From the NCBI GenBank assembly GCA_032718475.1, contig JAUCBJ010003590.1:1-64000 (forward strand): a DNA stretch of 64,000 bases. Direction: 5' to 3'. The DNA is from Nemertoderma westbladi. Its lineage: Eukaryota > Xenacoelomorpha > Nemertodermatida > Nemertodermatidae. Both the position numbers and the translations under genes were made by a program. Under the pieces are notes generated by a model. That model saw only the letters and a program-made list of their open reading frames with translations, searched no databases and had not been told where the DNA came from. Shown here in pieces: positions 35,101 through 43,923 of this stretch (the stretch's first letter is position 1; the number at the start of each line of letters is the position of its first letter).

Positions 35101-38100
35101 TTCATCGACAAAGAACTAGCCGAAGATATCTTTGCTGGACAACCCAAGTTCCGAACTAAGCTAAACATGTCAGGAATTATGCAGGTTTGGAAATCTACCG
35201 TAATAGCGGATTATTATGTAGGCGCGTTGTCCACCCCCCAGGATGAACTAGGAGAACACAGCATAAGGTCAGTAAAAATGGTAGCGATAAAGAACTTCGC
35301 GACCAGCCAAGTGGAACCTTATAACTGGGATGAGGACGATTTCACCCAGCAGTTTGAAATACCTAGATTCAACACCGATTACCCTGGAGTCCAAATACTC
35401 ATCGGTCAAAATGCGCATGAAGCGCTCGAGACATTGGAGAAATGGCCTGCTCAACCGCAACCACTACAAGTCTATGCGGGAAGAACTAGAGTAGGTTGAT
35501 ACTTTACTGGCCCTTCTCGTAGAACTCTTATGGAGAGATTACCAAAAGAACAGGTATATCAATTAAGTGAACGGGAAGTGGAGAGCAGTGAAGTTGACGA
35601 CCCAACTGAGGGAACACCATACTCCTCAGATAATGACGACATCGACTCCAATGTAGATCAATGGAGACATTGCCCCGAGACGATCAATCTAGCCGACATC
35701 GCTTCCAGGGGAGCAACTCCTCAAGAACTGGTAGATACTCCAGACCGGTTAGGTGGACCCGACTTCCTAAGTAAAGAAGATGAATGGCCTCCTCATCTTA
35801 CCCCGGTGAAGATTAGACAGGCCAAGGGAGCGGAGAAAGTAACACAACCACTCAATCACCCAGCTGGTCGTTTATGTTTACTGGAAAGAGACCAAAAACT
35901 GTCCGGAAACTATGGAAGGCAAGATACTCTTCCCACGACCACCTCCCTAATCCAACAAATATCTAGGGACTCCATAACGTAACAACATACGGAGTGGGTG
36001 TGTGACTATATTATTTTATATTTATTTTTATTCTTTTATATTTATGTATGTATTATTATGTAATTTTATTATAATCGTTTTATTTAATTTTATTTAGTAG
36101 CATGTTATTTTAGCGATTATTTAGTAGATTAGTGCAATATATTTGCGTTTATTACGTAATTACTTATATTATATATTTAGTGCGACGGCGAGAAACAATT
36201 CTTTTTCTCTTTCCTTGCTGCCCGTATTACATTACGAATACGTAACTACAGTAAGATGAAATGTCCGTACTTATTAAAGTACAATAAAGCCACTACTATA
36301 TTCAAGTATTATTGGTAGGCAGAGTATTAGGAATGCAAAGTTCAGATCCTCGTGTCTCGGCTAAACCAAGCTCTGGGTAGACCTTGGAAACGACTTGCCT
36401 CTTCAAACTGACATTGCTTCGTGCGATATTGCTTTCATACCGTATATTAAATAATACATATAGTAGCGTGATGTCCTTTTAACAGTAGCGTATAACGCAA
36501 AATAAATCTGTTAAACCCTTTGACCATCTGTAATTCTAGTCTATTAAGATATCGCGGCACCCACCGATATACTTGAAAGACAAAATTCTAGAATCAGTGG
36601 TTAACGTCCCCAGACAAGTTCTGGAATAAACTGGTGCCCATCCTAAATATTAATTATTAATATTTACAAAATCTGTCAAATTTTAGATCCTTTAAAATTC
36701 TAGTCGATTAAGGTATCGTAGCACTTACCGATACTCTTAAAAAGACAAAATTCCTAGAATCTAGGATCCCAGTCCCCAGACACGTTCTGGAATAAAGTTA
36801 CGTCTATTTAACATTAAATAATAAAATTTACGGGAATAAATTTAAATTCATATATTTCAATGAATTTAATAAATTGTTATTTTTATACAATTTATAACAT
36901 TCCCAAAATTCCATTAATTAATAGATCACGGGAGCGGAGATTCACTCTATTAAGCGTATTTGTGTGTGAGAATCTCCAATATATAGTCAATAGCCGATAA
37001 AATTCATAAAATCATATATAGAGAGGATATTGACAATTAACGAATTACTATTAAATAGCATCCCAGATCTGTATGCATGAGAATTACCCTAATTCTACCG
37101 CTAGCTTTTCATAATGTCACCATGGCAACAACCACGCTAGAATTAGAAGTGAGTTAAAAGAACAATAGAAAGCTTGCCCCATTGAATAGCATAGTGAATA
37201 AATAGCGCACTGCTAGTATCCAAGGATACATAATAACAACGTGACATTCTGGAAGGCACTGACTAACGGACAAATGACCCGAATGTGTGATAGAATGTGT
37301 ACCATTTGTGACAGTTACGTGGAATTTGTGCGTTTGTAGGTGAATGTTACTACTAAGGTGCGTTTACAGTAGCGAGTCGCAATTGTGAAAGTAACCCTAA
37401 CTCTCCAGTAAGAACCTGAAGTACATCTAAGCCTTTGGGACGGACAGTGGAGTGACTTGTGCCGGTTATCGTTGTCGTTGTGTAGCTACATCATTGGCGA
37501 AAGCACAGCGACGACGGTACATCGGCGCTGAGGATCTTGCACTGTCCGGGGGCAGAGAGGGGTAGGCAGCGACGCCCGCTCACCTAAATATAAACTCATT
37601 ATAATATGGATAAACTTATATAGCAGATATGATTGAGTTGATAGAAGATGATCTTGGTATCAGGGAGCGATATACTCTACCTTTGCAAGCGTTTGTTGAT
37701 AGCTTGATACGTAGCGACGCTGGTCCAACTACTACGGAGGACGATGGTCGTTATATCTAACCGCCAATGTCCTGGGAACAACTTGCGCGTGGGTTGGACT
37801 GTAGAAAATTCACCGCTCGCTATACGCATCGTAATGGTACGTATATGGACTTCTTAACTACTGGTCATCCTATCGACCTACACGATACGAACGATATAGA
37901 CACCAAAAGGGAAATGGTTTATTTAAATATCATACCCAGCGGAAGCGGAAGGATAAACTGAGACTCGAACACGAAAACTCTATTCGAAACCGACTCGAAA
38001 GTGCAGATGTCGAAGAGCCGGATAAACGCAGCGACTTCACCAAATACCTGGAATTCTTGAGAGAAACCTATCTCGATATTACCAGTCAACAGAATCTAGA

Positions 38101-41100
38101 AACTCGATATCCTCAAGGTATACATCATGACCGCATGGTAGAACTCAAACGGCTCTATTCCACTATGATGTATCTTACCGCCGATCGACCGCTACCTGTT
38201 GTACCGGATAGCTTCGAACGAATGGAGGAATATTGTAAGCTGGAGAAAGATCACTCGCGTTTCCCCTACAAGACGTGCGTTTTTGGTATTATTGCGATGA
38301 ATGTCCAAGACCCAACCAACAAACGGAATGACATAAACATCCGCGGAGACGTTGCTTTAAACACGGTTTTACTCGCTATATTTACGGGAGTTTCGAGCGA
38401 AACTTGTTCGATGTATCACCTACGCTCGTTCGACTCAGACGATCTTTAAATAAACCAATGATCAGAGTTTCAGAATACTCGATCAGATCTCCTCATTCCC
38501 TAGTGTGTAGTGAGACCTCAGACTCTTGATCCTATTGGTATGACGGATCCTCCCGAGCTGTACTCACTACTCAAAGATCTAGTGTTACCTGAACAATTAG
38601 TCGGTGGCACCCCGGTTGTGGGCTTCCTAGATATTAGCCCATACTACCTAGCCGGATTGGGACGCGGACATTTAATATCGCCGTTTAACCCTTACCATCG
38701 TCCCGGCTTAACACGATATAACCTGTCACCAAAGTGGCGGAGAGCGTTGTACCAAATGAGTTAGACGCCATTCTACAAAGATCAGAAAAGGAACTTACGC
38801 TTGTTCAGATAAACGTAAATTGCACTAGCAAGTCCAAGCGGTAAACAAAGTAACTTTATCTAAGTTCGATCGGGAAATCCAGAATCTCTAAGAAGTTATC
38901 GAACTTGGACGATCCTATTCTCTGCGAGAGTTTTTGGATGAACGTATCCAGCTACGAGCGGAGGAAAATCAGCTCGAGGAGAAGCATATCGAAACGGCGG
39001 ATACCTCGACCATAATCCTACACCTTCTGATGCAAGCATATTGCACCCTTCACCCAGGAGTTATGGCCCTCCTAGTAAAGTGGCTCCCCCCAAAGAGAAA
39101 AGGACTCTTGCTAGCCTCAAAAAACTGCGTAAACGCCGTCCTCGTAAGAAAGACTAACTGTTTAGAGTATCTTTATATTTTAGAAACTGTGATTTGTTAT
39201 ATTTTATAGACTTAAATCCCATTTTCTGGGAGCGGTGTAAAGGCTTTTGCGTAATTAGCCGGTTATTTTCCCCGTAAAGTACTCTGTAGTTGGTTTAACC
39301 GGCATAAAAGGCCGTGTCCTTACTGTATTGTTGTTTTAGAGGACATAAAAGCCATTTCTTCTGTATGTGTACTTTAGCGGACATGATTAGCAATTCTATG
39401 ACGCAATAAGCCGGATCCTCTTGAAACAGTGTAGATACCATGACGACGGCTAACAGCTGATATTGCCACGTAGAACATCTCTTTGTTCTTTGTTCTCTCT
39501 TTGTTCGGTCGACCAATCAGAGCGTTTTTTGCCTCTGTGTTGGAGATGGTGTATAGAAACTAGGGAAGTGAGTCAGTATGTGATTTTTCCACAGCCTACA
39601 ACACCGGCGTGGAACCTCCGTGTTTCAGTCTTTAGTTCAACATTAGTAGGCTTAATTATAGAACGTATATCCGTTATCTATCCATAACTTAATCATTCAT
39701 ACCTTAACATTACTGCTTTTGCTGTCGGTTATTCATTATATTTGTTGATGGAACATTATATTCGGAATACTGATAAACAATCAGACACCCCAATCTTCTT
39801 GATATACTAAAGGTTAGAGAGACCGGATACATATAACGATTGCGACTTACATTGAGTGGTTTGAAGTGAATCTAATGCTATTTTATAGGCTGTACATGTA
39901 TTGTCTGTTATTCTCTTTGTATGTGACTAAAATTAGTAAAGGTCGGCAGATTGGTGTGCAGCATTGTGTATTATTGTGATTGATAACGAAGCATCTCCTA
40001 AAGAATGCGCCATATACGTGAATCTATAGCCATCCCGTTGCGTCTGGTTTAAGTCATAACTCTGTTTATATATTTAGAGCGCCACGTCCTAAAGGAACTG
40101 TTAATATTTCCCGAAAGTGAATAATATTGTCAGAGATTATATATATTAAGATCAGTCGAATAATACAGTAGGTCTATCCCGCAATACGATTAGGCTTCCG
40201 AATCCAGTCTCCCGGGTATATCCAGCGGGTGAATGATCGCGCATAGACTGGTTTCGGCTAATGTAGTGTATCAAATATTTGTCGTAGGCTAAAGACGAAC
40301 TATTATCTAGAAGACTTCCCAATTTGGCAGGTTAAACTGCTAAAGGTCTGAAAGCGCGAACAGCAATCTCAAAGATCTGGAATACTATTGAAAACTTCAC
40401 TCACTCAAAATATCTAAAACGAAAGAAGGGCCCTAAGATTATTCATCACAGTTGTTACATTAACTGCAATTAAGTAAATAAAGAGGCAACTAATTTCATT
40501 TAAATTTCTAAACATTTTATTTAAGATAAATATTAAGTATTGAGAGCACCGTTAAGTTTAAATAATGTAACAAAATTACGTACTGTACATCATTGTACAG
40601 TATGAAGGAAACTATTCCCCGATAAGACCCGGTTGTTTATTTATACAGTACAAACCTCCCTCGCTACGCTCGCTCATTACATAAATACACTCAGTTCATA
40701 ACGTTGAAATGTGCTACAATGATAGACTGTAAATAAATACTGATGTATTCCATATCACTGTGGGAAACTAATAAGGTAATTGTAGGGCACAGAAACGATG
40801 GCGTTTTTCGCAATTTTCGCAAAAAACGTAAATGAAACCTCGCATTCTTCTTATAGGCCACCTGTAGTTACTGTAATTTATAGTTCGCATTCTATGTATT
40901 TATGCATTAATGCATACAGTAGGCCTACGTACAGTAGAATAGGCCTACTGCGGGGCGGGCAAGTCGCCTTGGGGCGGGTATATACAACATAGTATTATAC
41001 CCGTGGTACTGTAGGACTATTTACTAGATACTGCGTAAGTATTGTATGCATTAATTACTACCTTAGCACAACGGTAGACTGATTGACCCCCCCCCCCCCC

Positions 41101-41439
41101 CCCCCCCCTCTCTATTGTCTTATTATTCCTAATGGTAGGTCTTTCTTTCCGTACCAGGTGATATGGGAGAACACGAAAGAGATCGGATGTGGAGTTAGAT
41201 ACTGTGAGGATGACGGTATGACTCTCGTCGCTTGCGATTATTACCCCGCAGGCAACTACTTGGGTAATTACCCTTACCAAGCTGTACAATCTGGCAGTGG
41301 CAGTGATGACAGTGGCAGTGGCAGTGCCAGTGATGGCAGTGGCAGTGGTAGTGCCAGTGATGATGGAGTGGATACCACCTCAACACTAGAAGGTACAACA
41401 CCAGCATCAACATCTACGGAGGACACAACAGTCGCCTAA
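26135..41439 (+). CDS. Secreted CAP-superfamily (SCP/TAPS, CRISP-like) protein, four exons
   Basis: Predicted exons 26135-26308, 26462-26573, 27943-28079 and 41158-41439, all with GT-AG borders and compatible phases (0, 1, 0), give 234 aa. Residues 1-18 form a signal peptide (MYSLLIVLFSSLIVVDAA). The CAP fold follows: EAHNQYRA (29-36), VWNEQLA (59-65), FAHV (His79), GQNLYA (90-95), WYNE (Glu118), GHFTQ (His138) with VIWENTKEIGCG across the last exon junction, and CAP2-type LVACDYYPAGNY (164-175). Two His and one Glu of the usual tetrad are kept. The other Glu is Gln91, as in many venom-allergen-like members. The C-terminus is a Ser/Gly/Asp repeat (SGSGSASDG), then a Thr-rich tail. The 20 residues before exon 2 are longer than usual, so the exon 1 donor is less certain. 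Family roles vary (sterol binding, defence, venom). The exact role here is unknown. Confidence 0.85.
26683..27476. mobile_element. Mutator-like foldback element in CAP intron 2
   Basis: Nearly symmetric terminal inverted repeats of roughly 190 bp: GGATAGTTATAAAACCCGAAAA at the left end (26683 on) and its complement at the right end (to 27476). Both contain AAATTATC, TTAATTA-type and GTGTGACTT/AAGGCACAC-type blocks in mirrored order. The flanking 9-mers are CACCTTTAC (26674-26682) and CACCTGTAC (27477-27485), 8 of 9 identical. Long inverted repeats with a 9-bp duplication are typical of Mutator-like (MULE) elements. The 400-bp centre has no transposase, so this is a non-autonomous copy. Confidence 0.7.
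28080..28245 (+). repeat. Three tandem copies of the CAP exon 3/intron 3 border
   Basis: The sequence CCTATTGGACACTTCACACAG plus the start of the intron occurs three times. The true border is at 28079/28080 (CAG before GTATAC), a second copy ends at 28121 (CAG before GTAATC), and a third ends at 28170 (CAG before ATAATC, so the GT is lost). Units are about 42-50 bp. Use of the second donor would add an in-frame stop (TAA after five codons), so only the first gives the full protein. Confidence 0.75.
28246..29382 (+). repeat. 5' LTR of BEL/Pao element 2
   Basis: TGTAAAGGCTTTTGCG to AAAGCGCGAACA, 1137 bp, close to identical to 39236-40362. GCAAT lies just upstream as the target duplication. Confidence 0.9.
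29383..31761 (+). repeat. Leader of element 2 with duplicated block and ACCGGTAT array
   Basis: Directly after the LTR, a stretch starting AACAATAACGGATA occurs twice (about 29378 and 29447). A block of about 293 bp is then duplicated in tandem (about 29738-30030 and 30031-30322), with both copies sharing GTCCGATAAAGTGC and AGAATAAGTCGTACTACTAG. Element 1 has only part of one copy. The ATACCGGTAT array lies at 31258-31640 (units near 31258, 31386, 31505 and 31616). No convincing TGG primer-binding site was found directly after the LTR. Confidence 0.7.
31762..35982 (+). pseudogene. Gag-protease of BEL/Pao element 2 (two stops)
   Basis: One reading frame of about 1407 codons from the ATG at 31762, interrupted by TGA at 32284-32286 and at 35497-35499, where element 1 has Arg and Trp codons. 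The frame is kept throughout. Domain order is as in element 1: Ala/Glu/Arg repeat (about 32450-32670, with more regular AEAERKAALAA units), DUF1759 capsid core, zinc-binding Cys/His clusters (CYNCLRRGHQRRTC), aspartic protease (ALLDSGSTGTFID), then after the same gap VDQWRHCPETINL and DIASRGATP from late RNase H. Compared with element 1 it lacks about 160 residues between the N-terminal region and the STDATFSQ segment. Confidence 0.85.
35983..37628 (+). other. 3' AT-rich region of element 2
   Basis: Aligns with 20310-21966 of element 1, including the two-copy tandem repeat (about 36523-36630 and 36698-36800). No open frame. Confidence 0.6.
37629..39209 (+). pseudogene. Unrecognised extra coding region of element 2 (decayed)
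   Basis: Homologous to 21967-23330 and more complete. Pieces in shifting frames: 37629 on (MIELIEDDLGIRERYTLPLQ), 37767-37961 (CRKFTARYTHRNGTYMDFL), about 37950-38449 (ETYLDITSQQNLETRYPQGI, then KTCVFGIIAMNVQDPTNK and LNTVLLAIFTGVSS), 38510-38764 (VGFLDISPYYLAGLGRGHLI), and 38900-39209 (REFLDERIQLRAEENQLEEK, a likely coiled coil, with an alternative frame ending in a Lys/Arg-rich tail). In total this covers a protein of perhaps 450-500 residues. No known domain, signal peptide or membrane span was seen. It is not a recognised env, and its function is unknown. Confidence 0.55.
39236..40362 (+). repeat. 3' LTR of BEL/Pao element 2
   Basis: 1127 bp, preceded by a purine-rich GGGAGCGG (a likely polypurine tract) and followed by the GCAAT duplication. 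It lacks a 10-bp stretch found in the 5' copy near 28978. Confidence 0.9.
40368..41157 (+). other. Distal part of CAP intron 3
   Basis: No gene. Contains an AT-rich stretch, a TAGGCCTA patch near 40920-40950 and a C homopolymer at about 41087-41108. The acceptor CTTTCCGTACCAG ends at 41157. Confidence 0.5.
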
Positions 41440-41479
41440 CGATGATACTGTACTGTACGGTAGGCCTACAATCAAACTT

Positions 41480-41485
41480 AATAAA
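41480..41485 (+). other. Probable polyadenylation signal of the CAP gene
   Basis: AATAAA lies 41 nt after the CAP stop codon. This is a plausible position for a short 3' UTR; no other evidence. Confidence 0.5.
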
Positions 41486-41876
41486 GAATATGGGTAATGG
41501 TGTCATAGAGTAATAATTAATTTTATTATATTCTGTATGTAGTGTTGTCATAATAAGTATAACTATTCAGCTAATTGTATGTAGGCCTACTGTAGGTGGG
41601 CCTACTACACCTTATATTATCTTGGTGTAGTTTCTTTACACACAATCGTAACTCGCAACACAACATCTGTTATTGACATACTGTAATTGTTATGCACAAA
41701 AATTGTGTTTATTGTACACCCGCCAATGCTATTTGGTTTTCGCATCAAATTTATTTCCCACGAAAGCAGCTGGTATCTAGCGGCTGAAAAACGAACACTT
41801 TATTGTGAACAAATAAAGTAATGTTGAATTTTAATTTCAAAGTAATTTCCATGACATTGATTTTTTATATTAGCTA

Positions 41877-41992
41877 TAGATACGACCCGCTAAGCTGCTG
41901 CAAAGCCCCTTAATTTAGTGGGCCAGTTATTTCTCTTAGATAGAACCCCTGTTTATATTTATTTAAAGCCCCTATTTAATAGTTCTAGCTCT
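41877..41992. repeat. Left part of an old tandem repeat split by BEL/Pao element 3
   Basis: ATACGACCCGCTAAGCTGCT and the following GTGGGCCAGTTATTTCTCTTAGATA recur with small changes at about 55300-55365. The rest of this repeat unit continues on the other side of the insertion at 55138. Confidence 0.65.
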
Positions 41993-42351
41993 TGTGCGAA
42001 ATCCAGGCTGGTTCTGTAAAACTGTTTTTCATTGTTTTAAAATCTTTCTTACTTAATAATAACATATATAATAAACTGATTAGCATTTAGGTAAATATGA
42101 TAATTATAGTTCAGTACATAATAATTAACGGTATAAGGCACCAGATCACGGTACCGGTAAGTATAACACAGACAGACACAGTCTGTGTATGAAAATGACT
42201 GAAAAGCAGAACAAGGAAACGACACGTCCTTCTGTAGTTGGTTAGTAAGAATATAATCAAGCAGTCAGCCATATGTATAGTAAAAATATGTGGTACTAAA
42301 AAATTACTTCAATCCTAAATACAGTATAATTATTATCTGTAATTTAGGACA
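41993..42351 (-). repeat. 3' LTR of BEL/Pao element 3
   Basis: 359 bp, reading TGTCCTAAATTACAG to GGATTTCGCACA on the - strand. On that strand a purine-rich GGTGGCGGGAGTA sits just before it (42352-42364), a likely polypurine tract. Confidence 0.9.
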
Positions 42352-42531
42352 TACTCCCGCCACCGAACAAATAAACGCTTCTAGCTAAATAATTAGGCTC
42401 TATAAAAATTAATATTTTCAAATTATATATATATATATAGCCTTCGTCAAAATAACATGCAAAACAAAATGAACCATATAATGTAACAAAATAATATTTG
42501 GTTATAAAATATTTCTCAACGGGATAAGTAA

Positions 42532-43923
42532 TCATATACTACTTTCACTCTCGGACTCAGATTCATTGCATATCGTAGTGATTCGTTGTTGGGCTTCAGT
42601 AGCCGCCTGGCGTTGTGGACGCTCTGATCTTACTGGGGGCTCTGGTTGAACGAGAGTGCCGGTAGTTGTTTGATTAAGGGGGCCGAGTTCAATATTGTCC
42701 GTTTCTAGAGGATACAACTTCCGTACAGGGCGTACTAGTGTTCCTAACTGTGTACGTAGGACGACAGATCGTACCCATCCATCCTTACCGGGGTGTAAGG
42801 TGATCACACGACCAAGGGACCATTTAGAATGTGGTAAATGCGGATTATGTATTTGTACGATGTCATTTAAACGAATTTGTGTGGTTGGAAATGGGTTGTT
42901 CCATCGATGGTACTCGCGCAATGCAGTGAGATATTTGTGGGACCAGCGATTTTGAAACGCTTGCAATAAGTTTTGTATGTACAATTGACGGCGATTCAGT
43001 GTCGAATGTGGTACAAGGTCTGGATCATCGAGATCATCTCGCTCGATAATTCGATTTGGCAATGTGGTAATACGATGTCCAACCATTAATGTCGAGGGTG
43101 TAATGGGATTGAGGTCATCAATGTTAGAAGACACGTAGGTCAGTGGCCGGTCATTTAAAATAGCTTCAATTTCAATAACGACAGTCTGGAGCTCCTCCAA
43201 TGAAATCAAGGCACGTCCCAATATCTTTTTCAAAATATCCTTTACCATTTTGATTAGTCTTTCCCAGAAGCCTCCATACCAAGGACTAGCTGGTGGGATC
43301 GTCTTCCAAATAGTCCTCTGATTAAGTAGGTAATCACGTACACCTGGATCATCCTGTATAGCTTTCATAATATCATTTGCAGCAGTGAAGTTAGTTGCAT
43401 TATCGCTTAGTATCAAAGAAGGAGTAGAACGTCGCCCAATAAGACGTCGAAATGCAAAAAGGAAAGATTCTGCACTGGCATCTTTTGCTATTTCCAGATG
43501 TACAGCGCGTGAAGTCGCACAAGTAAACAAGACAATATAAACTTTAACTTGTTCATTACAATCTATTACAATGAGTCTACCAGTATAGTCTACACCAGTA
43601 GTTTCAAATGGTCTTGTTTTATTAACTCTAAAGATAGGTAATGGAGGTGGAGGAGGTGTTGAGTATGGGAGACCTCTGAGACGTTTGCAAGTAATACATT
43701 TATGACAGATGGATTTAACGATTTGTCGAATTCTAGGGATCCACCAATTCTGTCTAAGGTAAGTGACAGTGTCGCCAATACCAGAATGACAAATACGTTC
43801 ATGGGCGTATGAAATCAGTAGTCGGGTAAATCGGTAGTCGGTCAGGATAAAGTAGGATAGGTTGCTGAGTATTCCATGGTAGATCGGAATATTGTATTCT
43901 TCCAGCACATCGGATAATACCAT
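42532..43923 (-). pseudogene. Integrase region of BEL/Pao element 3 pol
   Basis: Open for 463 codons. Zinc-binding HHCC domain: HERICH with CHKCITCK. Integrase core: VDYTG, LSDNATNF and GFWERLIK supply the D, D, E triad. Then comes the C-terminal domain typical of BEL/Pao integrases (DUF5641 type: LNDIVQIHNPHLP, WSLGRVITLHPGKDGWVR) and a Ser/Glu tail. The integrase looks intact but has no start of its own and is linked to upstream pol only through a frameshift near 43840. It would join element DNA to the host genome if made. Confidence 0.85.

Larger units (their letters stand above)
28246..40362 (+). mobile_element. BEL/Pao element 2 (gag-protease, RT/integrase deleted), in CAP intron 3
   Basis: A complete insertion of 12.1 kb with LTRs 28246-29382 and 39236-40362 and a perfect 5-bp target duplication GCAAT (28241-28245 and 40363-40367). 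By eye the LTRs differ at about a dozen positions plus one 10-bp deletion, near 1%, so the insertion is young. Inside lie a long leader, the ACCGGTAT array, gag-protease with two stops, an AT-rich region and the decayed extra coding region. It shares with element 1 the loss of reverse transcriptase, most of RNase H and integrase. It lies in the same direction as the CAP gene and makes up most of its third intron. Confidence 0.9.

Noticed and set aside
37629-39209. Reading the extra coding region as a retroviral-type envelope gene
   Set aside because: It is in the env position, but no signal peptide, cleavage site, fusion-peptide-like or transmembrane segment was found in any piece.
41195-41413. 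His/Cys-rich - strand frame opposite CAP exon 4
   Set aside because: Antisense of the Ser-Gly-Asp repeat. It has no metal-binding spacing beyond what the repeat imposes.
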